Of a DNA stretch of 64,000 bases, positions 1-8,064 are shown piece by piece. Position 1 is the stretch's first letter; every line of letters starts with the position of its first letter. The notes beneath the pieces were generated by a model. That model saw only the letters and a program-made list of their open reading frames with translations. It did no database searches and was not told the DNA's origin. The stretch is from Pseudobdellovibrionaceae bacterium (GTDB taxonomy: Bacteria > Bdellovibrionota > Bdellovibrionia > Bdellovibrionales > JAGQZY01), in NCBI GenBank assembly GCA_020635085.1, contig JACKAL010000002.1:248001-312000 (forward strand). The letters are read 5' to 3'. The position numbers and the translations under genes were made by a program.

Positions 1-379
1 GCAAATTTCCTTGAAAGAACTTTTGCGCAGAAATGAAGTGGAGTTTCGTATGCTGCAAGAGTTTGGTGTGGATGTGGAGTTTGGTGAAGACGTCTTCGAG
101 GCCGTTGAGGTTGATATAAAGTATGAAGGCTACATTGAAAGGCAAAACGAGCTCATTCGCATCGCACGAAAGCTAGAAAACGTTAAAATTCCTTCAGATG
201 TTCCGTATCAAAGTATACGCGGGCTCTCTCGGGAGGAGGTAGAGAAGTTGACGAAGATTAAACCCCTATCAATAGGTCAGGCGCAGAGAATTAGTGGTGT
301 TAATCCCTCGGCAATTCAGGCAATATTAGTTTACCTAAAACTTCACAAGGACGCGGCGCATGCAAACCGACATAGATAA
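1..379 (+). CDS. mnmG: MnmG (GidA), C-terminal part, 5' end outside window
   Basis: This is the last ~125 codons of the tRNA uridine-34 carboxymethylaminomethyl modification enzyme. With MnmE it installs (c)mnm5 on U34 of tRNAs reading two-codon boxes. The reading frame is open from base 2 with no plausible start, so the gene enters from the left. The C-terminal helical domain is recognisable by IKYEGYIERQ, then IP.D..Y..I.GLS, and the closing KPLSIGQAQRISGV, which contacts MnmE and tRNA. The FAD-binding part lies outside the window. It overlaps rsmG by 20 nt, the classic gidA-gidB arrangement often found close to the replication origin. Confidence 0.95.
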   Translation, partial: QISLKELLRRNEVEFRMLQEFGVDVEFGEDVFEAVEVDIKYEGYIERQNELIRIARKLENVKIPSDVPYQSIRGLSREEVEKLTKIKPLSIGQAQRISGVNPSAIQAILVYLKLHKDAAHANRHR

Positions 380-1013
380 GATTGAGAGCTATTTTGGCCA
401 GCAACCCAAAGTAATCCGCGAAAAATTCACGAAATATTATGAAATTTTGCTCGTTTTTAATGCAAAAGTAAATTTAGTATCCACAGCCACAGCACCATTC
501 GCCGCAAAACAGCATTTCTCAGATAGTGTTGGGGGCCTAGAAATTTGTTTTGCCCATAAAGAGGGCGGCCCGTTGGCCGGTGATGTCTATGATTTCGGCA
601 GCGGAAACGGCTTTCCCGGATTGGTTGCGGCGATTTTGCGACCTGATTTAAAAATTCATCTCGTAGAGCGAGATTTGCGCAAGGCAGAGTTTATGAAGCA
701 CGTTGCGGGCGAGCTGGGATTAAAAAATGTCACCACACTCCCCACATCTATAGAGAAGCTACCAAAGGATTCTATTAGTTGTGGAATTACCCGAGCGCTT
801 GGATCTTTGCCTACTCTGCTTATCCAAATGAATACTCTTTTTAAAAAAGACGGACGCCTATTTCATTTTAAATCAGATACTTGGACATCAGAACTGGCAA
901 ATTGCCCTACTCAAGTGTTTAACCACTGGGATATTCAACCCATTGGCCAGTATACTCTTCCTGAGAGCACAATAGATCGCTTTATTGTTTTGACCACAAA
1001 GATTCATTCATAA
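360..1013 (+). CDS. rsmG: 16S rRNA (guanine-527-N7) methyltransferase RsmG (GidB)
   Basis: SAM-dependent methyltransferase that methylates G527 in the 530 loop of 16S rRNA; its loss is known in other bacteria to give low-level streptomycin resistance. The 217-residue product matches the family length. The SAM-binding loop reads DFGSGNGFPG near residues 78-87, followed by the acidic HLVERD that ends strand 2 and by ITRALGSL in the family position. The ATG lies inside the mnmG 3' end (20-nt overlap), so the two are probably translated from one mRNA. The next 207 bp hold no gene but contain the first parS site. Confidence 0.93.
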   Translation: MQTDIDKIESYFGQQPKVIREKFTKYYEILLVFNAKVNLVSTATAPFAAKQHFSDSVGGLEICFAHKEGGPLAGDVYDFGSGNGFPGLVAAILRPDLKIHLVERDLRKAEFMKHVAGELGLKNVTTLPTSIEKLPKDSISCGITRALGSLPTLLIQMNTLFKKDGRLFHFKSDTWTSELANCPTQVFNHWDIQPIGQYTLPESTIDRFIVLTTKIHS

Positions 1014-1061
1014 ACTAAATGGACAATACAGGATTTTCTTTTGAGTAGTCAGGATATTCAG

Positions 1062-1087
1062 GCGAATGTTCCACGTGGAACATTCGC
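1062..1087. promoter_or_regulatory. parS: parS centromere site 1
   Basis: A perfect 26-bp palindrome centred on the canonical 16-mer TGTTCCACGTGGAACA at 1067-1082, identical in both half-sites to known ParB-binding parS sequences. It lies in the 207-bp gap between rsmG and the minus-strand lipoprotein gene, about 0.8 kb upstream of parA. ParB binding here would nucleate the partition complex. Apart from this site I see nothing else in 1014-1220. Confidence 0.93.
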
Positions 1088-1220
1088 AGAAAAAAAGTAT
1101 GAAACAGCTAGCTGGTTCACCGAATTTGCAAATATTTTTAATCAGTGGCAGATCGATAACGGCATTTAAGGCTCGAGAGGCAAAAAATACAGAGCATTTT
1201 GGATACACTGTATATAGGGG

Positions 1221-1724
1221 CTACTTCTCCTCCGGCGCCTTCTCTTTTTCTGGCGCTTCTTTTTTATATGGCTCAGGAAGGGGCATGTCCCTCCAGACAT
1301 AATGCTTATTCAGGGCTTTTACAGAAAGCTCGTAGTCTTCGGCCTCGGCCTCCAGATCTTTTAATGTTAATTTATCAAGCCGAGAGCTTAAATCACGCTC
1401 GCGAAGGGATTTGCGGATTTTTAAATAGGAAATTTCTTGATCAATCTGTCGTGCAAGCTTGTCAAATTTAAAACGTTCCTTTCGAAACATATCGAGCGCT
1501 TTGGGGCGAAGGGCATTGTCCTCCATAGCAACCCTGGATCCATCTATGCGCGCCTCCATTTTTTTGAGATCTTCTTCAAGCGAGGCGATTTGCGTAGACA
1601 TTTTTTTTAAAACGATATCGTCATCGAGGGTTGGTGGCGGCTCTTTTTTTTCACACCCAACAAGAGCCAGGGCCGCAAAAATAAACAAACAAGAAAAAGG
1701 AAGTAAAAAATTTTTTTTACGCAT
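1221..1724 (-). CDS. Small coiled-coil lipoprotein, function unknown
   Basis: Predicted 167-residue lipoprotein. From the ATG at 1724 the product begins MRKKNF, then a hydrophobic stretch ending in the lipobox ALVGC near residue 24. The mature part is highly charged and heptad-rich (TQIASLEEDLKKMEARID and later SLRERDLSSRLDKL), so a helical coiled coil is likely, ending in an EK/P-rich tail. The open frame runs 50 codons further upstream through parS but encodes nothing signal-like, so the internal ATG is preferred. The start codon lies 2 bp from the second parS site, which therefore occupies the place of the ribosome binding site. It is transcribed opposite to parA. I do not recognise a family. 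Confidence 0.75.
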   Translation of the reverse strand: MRKKNFLLPFSCLFIFAALALVGCEKKEPPPTLDDDIVLKKMSTQIASLEEDLKKMEARIDGSRVAMEDNALRPKALDMFRKERFKFDKLARQIDQEISYLKIRKSLRERDLSSRLDKLTLKDLEAEAEDYELSVKALNKHYVWRDMPLPEPYKKEAPEKEKAPEEK

Positions 1725-1726
1725 AT

Positions 1727-1742
1727 TGTTCCACGTGGAACA
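1727..1742. promoter_or_regulatory. parS: parS centromere site 2
   Basis: Second perfect copy of TGTTCCACGTGGAACA, 660 bp from the first and about 105 bp upstream of parA. The flanks do not extend the palindrome as they do at site 1. It directly abuts the start of the minus-strand lipoprotein gene (ATG at 1724), so ParB bound or spread here would cover that gene's leader, and probably the parA promoter region too. Confidence 0.93.
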
Positions 1743-1847
1743 TCGGCAGATTTTATTGGAAAAATTAAAAGAATCGCGATATTTTTTATTCGATTGTTGT
1801 GTAAACAAGGAAGTTAGACCTTGGAACTGTTGATTTAAGGAGGAAGC

Positions 1848-2645
1848 ATGAAAACAATATGCATTGTGAATCAAAAAGGGGGCGTTGGTAAGACGACGAC
1901 ATCTGTAAACCTGGCCTCAGCGCTGGCCTCTTTAGGAAGAAAAGTTCTGCTCGTTGATCTAGATCCGCAGGGCAACGCGTCGAGCGGACTTGGTGTTAAG
2001 CGTCACGAATATCAAGACAAAAATATATACCATGTTCTTATTGGTGCGGCCAAAGTCATGGAGTCTATATATAAGACAAAAAATGAAAATCTTTTTTTAC
2101 TACCAGCCAATGCTGATCTTGTTGGCGCTGAAATTGAGCTCGTAGACGAAGCCAATCGAGAATACAAAATGAAGGCGGCACTGGCAGACGCAAGAAATCA
2201 TTTCGATTACGTACTTATTGATTGTCCGCCATCCTTGAGTCTTTTAACCGTTAATGCACTCTCTGCGGCAGATAGTTTTTTAGTACCACTACAGTGCGAG
2301 TACTACGCACTAGAAGGCCTAAGCCAACTTTTGAATACGGCGGGCATAATAAAGAAAAAACTCAATCCAAACCTTAAAATTGAAGGCATCTTGCTGACAA
2401 TGTTTGATACGCGAAACAACCTGAGCCACCAAGTGGTTCAGGAAATTCAAAACCATTTTCGCGATAAGGTTTTTTCCGCGGTTATTCCACGCAATGTGCG
2501 ATTGAGTGAGGCGCCAAGCCATGGCGTTTCTATTTTTGAATATGATGATCGCTCCGTGGGGGCAAAAAAATATTATGAGCTTGCTGTAGAGCTTGATGAA
2601 AAAACACAGGCCGAGAAAGTCCAGGGGGGAATGGTCCATGCTTGA
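1848..2645 (+). CDS. parA: Chromosome partition ATPase ParA (Soj)
   Basis: Walker-type ATPase that binds DNA nonspecifically as an ATP dimer and moves ParB-parS complexes to segregate origins. The product has 265 residues. The deviant Walker A motif KGGVGKTT is at residues 10-17, with the A' motif VLLVDLDPQGN and the Walker B region YVLIDCPPSLS following. A perfect AAGGAGG ribosome binding site precedes the ATG. The short N-terminus, lacking a helix-turn-helix, marks it as the chromosomal (type Ib-like) form. Its end overlaps the parB start by 8 nt, indicating translational coupling. Confidence 0.96.
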   Translation: MKTICIVNQKGGVGKTTTSVNLASALASLGRKVLLVDLDPQGNASSGLGVKRHEYQDKNIYHVLIGAAKVMESIYKTKNENLFLLPANADLVGAEIELVDEANREYKMKAALADARNHFDYVLIDCPPSLSLLTVNALSAADSFLVPLQCEYYALEGLSQLLNTAGIIKKKLNPNLKIEGILLTMFDTRNNLSHQVVQEIQNHFRDKVFSAVIPRNVRLSEAPSHGVSIFEYDDRSVGAKKYYELAVELDEKTQAEKVQGGMVHA

Positions 2646-3651
2646 GAAGGATAACAAAAACACCAAAAAGAAATCAGGCTTGGGCCGTGGCCTAGGAAGC
2701 CTTTTCGGCGAAGAAATCAGTGACCCGAACACGGTGGCGAACATCACGGCCAATGCTCCTGCGGAGCTAACTAACACACCAGAAAGCGCGCAAAAACCAT
2801 CGGCCACGCCCGTCCCAACGGCTCCTCCGCAACAGGCGACAGCTGAAACTGTACCGTTCAAGCAGCGCATCTGGAGCATTGATATTGCTAAGATTTCTTC
2901 AAACAAAGAGCAGCCGCGCAAAGATTTTGATGCCGAAAAAATCTCCGAGCTTGCCGCCTCTATAAAAGAGCAGGGTATTTTGCAGCCAATCGTGGCGCGC
3001 AAAATCGGCGAAGGAAATTATGAAATTATTGCCGGCGAAAGACGCTGGCGCGCGGCCCAAGTTGCCGGCCTAAAAGAGATTCCGGTGATCTTAAAAGAGG
3101 CGGATGACAAGCAAGTTCGCGAGTGGGCTTTAATCGAAAACATTCAGCGCGAAGACTTAAATCCCATCGAAGAAGCAGAGGCCTATAGCCAGCTTCTAGA
3201 CCATCATGGATACACCCATCAGGGGCTAGCCGAACGTATGGGAAAAGATCGTGTGACTATTACCAATGCGCTCCGCTTGTTACTCCTTCCCAAGGATTTA
3301 CGCGAACTTTTACGCGAACAAAAAATTTCTCCCGGACACGCAAAGGCCTTATTAGGCTTAGAAAATATAGAACTGCAAAGAGCCATCACCAAAGATATCT
3401 TAAAAAAAGGATTGAGTGTTCGCGCCGTGGAAAAAGAAGTGTCTAAGGCCAAAAAGGGCGGACTAAAGACGGAGGACCAAGGTCGAGAGGTGGAAGATCG
3501 CCTCGTAGACAGCATGGGCACAGATCTGCAAAAGCGCCTTGGGACAAGGGTCAAGATCGACTACTTTAAGGGTCGCGGAAAAATCGTTATCAATTTTTAT
3601 AGCGATGATGAGCTGACCACTATTTGTGAAAAAATTAAGGGACAGCCATGA
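2638..3651 (+). CDS. parB: Chromosome partition protein ParB (Spo0J)
   Basis: CTP-dependent DNA-sliding clamp that loads at parS. The 337-residue product starts at the ATG at 2638 (MLEKDN), preceded by a strong AGGGGGG site inside parA; an in-frame ATG 15 codons upstream lacks such a site. Order: basic GLGRGLGSLFGEE N-terminus for ParA contact, a Pro/Ala-rich linker, the ParB/Srx CTP-binding domain with the box GERRWRAA near residue 140, a helix-turn-helix region around RMGKDRVTITNALRL, and a C-terminal dimerisation domain. It shares ATGA with the following bactofilin gene. The matching parS sites lie within 1.6 kb upstream. Confidence 0.96.
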   Translation: MLEKDNKNTKKKSGLGRGLGSLFGEEISDPNTVANITANAPAELTNTPESAQKPSATPVPTAPPQQATAETVPFKQRIWSIDIAKISSNKEQPRKDFDAEKISELAASIKEQGILQPIVARKIGEGNYEIIAGERRWRAAQVAGLKEIPVILKEADDKQVREWALIENIQREDLNPIEEAEAYSQLLDHHGYTHQGLAERMGKDRVTITNALRLLLLPKDLRELLREQKISPGHAKALLGLENIELQRAITKDILKKGLSVRAVEKEVSKAKKGGLKTEDQGREVEDRLVDSMGTDLQKRLGTRVKIDYFKGRGKIVINFYSDDELTTICEKIKGQP

Positions 3652-3986
3652 TCACCAAACAAGACTCTGCAGTCACCATCGGTTATTTACAAAGCGGGAC
3701 GGAATTTGAAGGCACCCTCACTTTTGATGGCACCCTAAAAATCGGCGGCACATTTCGTGGCGAAATCCACTCTGATGGCATATTGATCGTGGACGAGGGC
3801 GGTTCGGTCCAGGGAGACGTCCAGGTGGGAGAGCTTGTTTTGCGCGGAAAAGTGGAGGGCACGGTGCGCGCCGCTAGACGAGTGAGCATGCTCGCCCCAG
3901 GTTTTTTTAAGGGCTCTGTTTCGTCGCCGAACCTGAAGATAGAGGAGGGTGTGTCGTTCGAAGGCACCACCTCAACGGTTTTTTAA
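3648..3986 (+). CDS. Bactofilin-family cytoskeletal protein
   Basis: 112-residue protein that is almost entirely a bactofilin (DUF583) beta-helix. Repeating short turns such as GTLTFDGTLKIGGTFRGEI, then GGSVQGDVQVGELVLRGKVEGTV, give the alternating G/V pattern of the right-handed triangular helix. Bactofilins polymerise without nucleotide and scaffold cell-shape enzymes or, in myxobacteria, position the ParABS machinery. The start overlaps the parB stop as ATGA, so it is translated with parB; here it most likely serves segregation or polar anchoring (inference). Short N- and C-terminal tails are typical of the family. Confidence 0.9.
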   Translation: MITKQDSAVTIGYLQSGTEFEGTLTFDGTLKIGGTFRGEIHSDGILIVDEGGSVQGDVQVGELVLRGKVEGTVRAARRVSMLAPGFFKGSVSSPNLKIEEGVSFEGTTSTVF

Positions 3987-4058
3987 TTTACCTCTTCTGG
4001 GCAATTCTAAAATCAAAAAATTCTGCGAGCGCGTGGGCACAAGCACTTGTTTTTCGGC

Positions 4059-4087
4059 TTGACCCCAATCGCCTCTAATACTACACA
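4059..4087 (+). promoter_or_regulatory. Probable sigma-70 promoter of the atp operon
   Basis: TTGACC and TACACA separated by 17 bp in the 133-bp gap between the bactofilin gene and the first ATP synthase gene, with transcription expected to start about 25 bp before the first ATG. No clear terminator separates the bactofilin gene from it, so read-through is possible. Confidence 0.5.
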
Positions 4088-4119
4088 CAAGAGCACATAA
4101 ACTTTTCCAATTGGGTCGA

Positions 4120-4566
4120 ATGAGCGCAATTATTAATATTCTTGTATCGCTGGGCGTCAACAAAACAGTCTTTTATCAATTGGCTATTTTTTTGGTCGCA
4201 TTTCTTTATCTAAAACACTTTGTGTTTGGGCCATATCTGGCCGCCTATATTGAGCGCCGAAAAAAAACGGTGGGCCATAATGAGGTGGCAAAAGAAATGA
4301 GCGCTGAGCTTGAAAAGCTTGAGGCGGATTATTCTGCGGAAGCCAAAGCATTAAATGACAAAATGAGAGTGGTTTTTGCCGAAAAACGTGCCGAAGGGGC
4401 TAAAGAGGCCACGCGCATTATTGAGTCGGGTTTTGTTGAGGCGCAAAAAGCACTGGTCGAAGGCAAAAAAGAAATAGATGCCGAGTATGGCAAGGCGCGC
4501 GAAGAAATGAAGTCCTATGTGCCAAGTCTTGGCGACGCCATGGTGGAGAGGCTGGTGCAACAATGA
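4120..4566 (+). CDS. ATP synthase Fo subunit b' (b-type stator)
   Basis: First of two b-type peripheral-stalk subunits. One N-terminal membrane helix (VFYQLAIFLVAFLYLKHFVF) is followed by a long charged helix rich in E, K and A that pairs with the other b subunit and reaches up to delta and F1. ATG at 4120 gives 148 residues; a TTG three codons upstream is possible but has no better ribosome binding site. The stop overlaps the atpF start (ATGATGA). Paired b and b' genes at the head of an atp operon are known from deltaproteobacteria and cyanobacteria. Confidence 0.85.
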   Translation: MSAIINILVSLGVNKTVFYQLAIFLVAFLYLKHFVFGPYLAAYIERRKKTVGHNEVAKEMSAELEKLEADYSAEAKALNDKMRVVFAEKRAEGAKEATRIIESGFVEAQKALVEGKKEIDAEYGKAREEMKSYVPSLGDAMVERLVQQ

Positions 4567-5108
4567 TGAGCCTTCTAGTTTTTTTAATGTCTGTACAAGC
4601 CTTTGCTGAGACCCATGGAGCTGAGCACGGAATTCCGGGCGACGTAAAGTGGCAAGCGGCGAACATCATAGTTTTTATCGGTATTCTTGTTTATTTTGGC
4701 GGCGCGAAGATCAAAAAAATGTTTAGTGAGCGCAACGAAACGTATCACCGCATTGCTCGAGAAACCGAAAAAGCGCGCAAAGATCTAGAAAATCAAAAAG
4801 CTGACCTCATTCGCCGAGCGAAGGCGCTCCATGAAACCTCCAGCCAAAGTCTGGCACAAGCAAAAGCAGATGCAGAAAAAGCAATGCAGGAGCAGGTGGG
4901 CCGGGCTAAAGACGAGGCCACAAGAATTGTCAGCGAGGCCCAATCCCAACTTAAGTCTGATTCAGCAAAGCTGGTGGAAAAACTGCGAATGGAAGCGGTG
5001 GAAATGTCGATGGCCGCTGCTACATCTAAACTCGAAAGCTTAAGTGCGGGCGAAGTTACAAAACTCAACGCTACCATTCCTAAGCGAGTTGAGGGAGCCA
5101 CACTATGA
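4563..5108 (+). CDS. atpF: ATP synthase Fo subunit b
   Basis: 181-residue second stator subunit. It begins with a hydrophobic leader (MMSLLVFLMSVQAFAETHG) that looks like a cleavable signal or an additional helix, then the membrane helix (ANIIVFIGILVYFGG) and a long coiled-coil stalk. The signal-like extension ahead of the usual membrane helix is seen in other deltaproteobacterial AtpF proteins. It overlaps both neighbours by 4 nt, so stoichiometric translation with b' and delta is expected. Confidence 0.88.
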   Translation: MMSLLVFLMSVQAFAETHGAEHGIPGDVKWQAANIIVFIGILVYFGGAKIKKMFSERNETYHRIARETEKARKDLENQKADLIRRAKALHETSSQSLAQAKADAEKAMQEQVGRAKDEATRIVSEAQSQLKSDSAKLVEKLRMEAVEMSMAAATSKLESLSAGEVTKLNATIPKRVEGATL

Positions 5109-5644
5109 GTTCACAGGTTGTTCAGTCCTATGCGTCCGCATTTTGTGAAATGGCTCAAGAGCAAGGTAAGGTAAATCGTTTTATCGAAGAGGTGCAGGGG
5201 ATTATTCCTGTGTTTAAAGAAAAAGACGTGATGAGTTTTTTTAAATCTCCGCTTTTTTCCTCGAGCGAAAAAGAAGATGTGGTGACAAAGGCCCTTGGCT
5301 CCACGGCGATGGACCCAGTAATGGCCGATTTTATTAAGCTGCTTGCTAAAAACGGACGTCTTCATTTGTTCGCCCAAATTATCGAAGAGTTCCAGGGCTC
5401 TTGTGCTGGCCAGCGCGGCGCGCGCGGCGAGATCAGCATTAGCCAAGAGATGCCGGCGGCCGAAAAAGAGCAAATTCAAAAAGCCATCGAGAAAAAGCTC
5501 AGTATGCCTATCCAGGCAGAGTTTAAGGTCGATAAAAATTTGCATGGTGGCGTTGAGGCAAAAGTTGGTAGCTACATTATCGAAGACAGTCTTAGATCTA
5601 ATCTACAAAAAATGGGTGAGACCCTAAAGAGGAGTTCAAACTAA
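5105..5644 (+). CDS. atpH: ATP synthase F1 subunit delta
   Basis: 179-residue OSCP/delta subunit joining the b/b' stalk to the top of the alpha3beta3 hexamer. The N-terminal helical bundle starts VVQSYASAFCEMAQEQG. The C-terminal part contains the family signature region GGVEAKVGSYIIEDSLRSNL, which matches the conserved GG....IGd.viDgSv..rL. It overlaps atpF by 4 nt and is directly followed by atpA. Confidence 0.93.
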   Translation: MSSQVVQSYASAFCEMAQEQGKVNRFIEEVQGIIPVFKEKDVMSFFKSPLFSSSEKEDVVTKALGSTAMDPVMADFIKLLAKNGRLHLFAQIIEEFQGSCAGQRGARGEISISQEMPAAEKEQIQKAIEKKLSMPIQAEFKVDKNLHGGVEAKVGSYIIEDSLRSNLQKMGETLKRSSN

Positions 5645-7165
5645 ATGGAAACGAAAATTCGTGCAGATGAAATCAGCCGCGTTTTAAAAGAGCAAATTAA
5701 AAACTATACCTCTAAGCTTGAGGTGCGCGAAACCGGAACCGTACTTTCTGTAGGTGATGGCGTGGCGCGCGTTTATGGTCTTGAAACCGCAATGGCGGGC
5801 GAGCTCGTTGAGTTTCCAGGAGATATTACGGGCATGGTGCTCAACCTCGAAAAAGATTCTGCCGGGATCGTGATCTTCGGAGAAGATAGAACAATTAAAG
5901 AGGGCGACACAGTTAAGCGCACAAAACGTATCGTGGAAGTTCCTGTTGGCGATGGTCTTTTGGGCCGCGTGGTGAACGTTCTTGGACAACCAATTGACGG
6001 TAAGGGCCCCATTGCCGCCACAGAAAAACGTGTGATCGACGTGAAGGCGCCCGGGATTGTAAAGCGTCAACCGGTTCATGAGCCGTTACAAACGGGCATT
6101 AAAGCAATCGACTCTATGATTCCGATTGGTCGCGGCCAGCGCGAGTTGATCATTGGTGACCGTCAAACTGGAAAAACGGCGATCGCGATCGATACGATCA
6201 TCAATCAAAAAGGCAAAAACGTAAAATGCTTCTATGTGGCCATCGGACAAAAGCAATCGACAATTTCTCTTGTGGTGGAAAAGCTTCGCTCTTCTGGCGC
6301 TCTTGATTATACAACAGTGATTGCGGCGGGGGCGAGCGCTCCAGCGCCGCTTCAGTATTTAGCGCCTTATGCGGGAACAGCCATGGCAGAATATTATCGC
6401 GATAACGGCGGCCACGCTCTTATTATTTATGATGATTTAACTAAACAAGCACAGGCGTATCGTCAGCTATCACTTCTTCTTCGTCGTCCTCCGGGTCGCG
6501 AAGCGTTCCCGGGCGATGTGTTCTATGTTCACTCGCGCTTACTTGAGCGCGCGGCAAAAATGTCGAAAGAAGAGGGCGCAGGCTCCCTTACGGCCCTTCC
6601 GATTATTGAAACACAAGCGGGAGATATTTCGGCGTACATTCCAACCAACGTGATTTCGATTACAGATGGTCAAATTTTCCTTGAGTCGGATCTTTTCTAT
6701 AAAGGGATTCGCCCGGCGATTTCTGTGGGTAAATCAGTATCGCGCGTGGGCGGCGCGGCGCAAACAAAGGCCATGAAGCAAGTGGCTGGAACCTTAAAGC
6801 TTTCTCTTGCCCAGTATCGTAACTTGGAGGCTTTTGCTGCGTTTGCATCGGATCTCGATCCTGCGTCTAAAGCGCAGCTCGCTCGCGGAGAGCGATTGGT
6901 TGAGCTATTAAAGCAAGGACAGTACTTACCATACGAAGTGGCAGATCAAGTCATTTCAATCTATGCCGTGTCTAATGGTTATGTGGATGGTTACGCCACA
7001 AAAGATGTGCGCCGCTATGAAGAAGAGCTACTCACGTTCTTAAAACAAAAATATTCGAATGTGGTGAGCACGATTGCATCAGAACAAAAAATTTCTGACG
7101 AAGCAAAAGCAAAGCTCGAGGATGCTCTTAAGGAATTCAAATCAATTTTTGAACCGAGCAAATAG
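5645..7165 (+). CDS. atpA: ATP synthase F1 subunit alpha
   Basis: 506-residue non-catalytic nucleotide-binding subunit of F1. P-loop GDRQTGKT near residue 170, the family signature region PAISVGKSVSRVG near residue 363, and the arginine in this region that completes the catalytic site of the neighbouring beta subunit. Full family length with N-terminal beta-barrel, central ATPase and C-terminal helical domains. It begins immediately after the atpH stop. Confidence 0.98.
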   Translation: METKIRADEISRVLKEQIKNYTSKLEVRETGTVLSVGDGVARVYGLETAMAGELVEFPGDITGMVLNLEKDSAGIVIFGEDRTIKEGDTVKRTKRIVEVPVGDGLLGRVVNVLGQPIDGKGPIAATEKRVIDVKAPGIVKRQPVHEPLQTGIKAIDSMIPIGRGQRELIIGDRQTGKTAIAIDTIINQKGKNVKCFYVAIGQKQSTISLVVEKLRSSGALDYTTVIAAGASAPAPLQYLAPYAGTAMAEYYRDNGGHALIIYDDLTKQAQAYRQLSLLLRRPPGREAFPGDVFYVHSRLLERAAKMSKEEGAGSLTALPIIETQAGDISAYIPTNVISITDGQIFLESDLFYKGIRPAISVGKSVSRVGGAAQTKAMKQVAGTLKLSLAQYRNLEAFAAFASDLDPASKAQLARGERLVELLKQGQYLPYEVADQVISIYAVSNGYVDGYATKDVRRYEEELLTFLKQKYSNVVSTIASEQKISDEAKAKLEDALKEFKSIFEPSK

Positions 7166-7174
7166 TAGGAAAAA

Positions 7175-8053
7175 ATGCCAAGTTTAAAAGATATACGCGC
7201 CCGCATTGATAGCACGAAGAACACTCAGCAAATTACGAGTGCTCTTAAATTAGTTTCGGCCTCCAAGCTGAAGCGTGCGCAAAATAATATTGTAAATCTT
7301 CGCCCTTATGCGCGTGGGTTAAAACAGCTTATCTATGATCTTGCGGCCACAGAAAGAGCAACACACCGCCTGCTTGCGCCACGACCAAATCCCAAAAATC
7401 TTTTGTTGGTGGTGGTGACGAGTGATCGCGGATTGTGCGGGGCTTTTAACTCCAACATTAATAAATTCGCGGTAAACTATTTAAAAGAGCAAAAAGCGAA
7501 CTATGACAAAATTGATCTCATTTTTGTCGGCAAAAAGGCTCGCGATTTTTTTGCTCGCCGCGGAGCTCAGCCCAAACAAACAATCACCGATTTGGCCCGT
7601 GACATTTCCTATTCGATGGCAGCAGACATTGCTGAAACAGTTTTGGGTTACTATTTAAGTGGTGACTACGACGAGGTTCGTTTAGTTTACAACGAATTTA
7701 AGTCGGCCATTTCACAAGTGGTTTGTTGCGAGAAGCTTGTGCCAATTGATGCGTCTAAAGGTACGGGCCCAGTAGAGGAAACACGATTTTCTAAAGATAT
7801 GATCATCGAGCCGCCGCCTGCGGAAATGATAGATCAGCTGGTAAAAAAATATTTCGCCGTAGAAGTGTACCGCTGCCTTTCTGAAAGTGTCGCGGCAGAG
7901 CATGGTGCGCGTATGAGCGCCATGGAAAATGCCACAAAAAATGCGGGCGAAATGATTAAATCAATGACTTTGACTTATAACAAATTGAGACAGGCTTCGA
8001 TCACGAGTGAGCTGATTGAGATCACCACCGGTGCCGAAGCACTTAAAGGCTAG
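7175..8053 (+). CDS. atpG: ATP synthase F1 subunit gamma
   Basis: 292-residue central rotor shaft. The N-terminal helix reads SLKDIRARIDSTKNTQQITSA, containing the conserved I...I.S..nt.qIT.A pattern, and the C-terminal helix contains SESVAAEHGARMSAMENATKNA, the family signature region. The central Rossmann-like part includes VVTSDRGLCGAFN. It lies between alpha and beta as in all standard F1 operons. Confidence 0.96.
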   Translation: MPSLKDIRARIDSTKNTQQITSALKLVSASKLKRAQNNIVNLRPYARGLKQLIYDLAATERATHRLLAPRPNPKNLLLVVVTSDRGLCGAFNSNINKFAVNYLKEQKANYDKIDLIFVGKKARDFFARRGAQPKQTITDLARDISYSMAADIAETVLGYYLSGDYDEVRLVYNEFKSAISQVVCCEKLVPIDASKGTGPVEETRFSKDMIIEPPPAEMIDQLVKKYFAVEVYRCLSESVAAEHGARMSAMENATKNAGEMIKSMTLTYNKLRQASITSELIEITTGAEALKG

Positions 8054-8064
8054 AGGAGAATAAA

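Noticed and set aside
1066..1302. Open frame starting inside parS site 1 (MFHVEH...)
   Set aside because: The start is the palindrome itself, there is no Shine-Dalgarno, and it runs over the antisense end of the lipoprotein gene.
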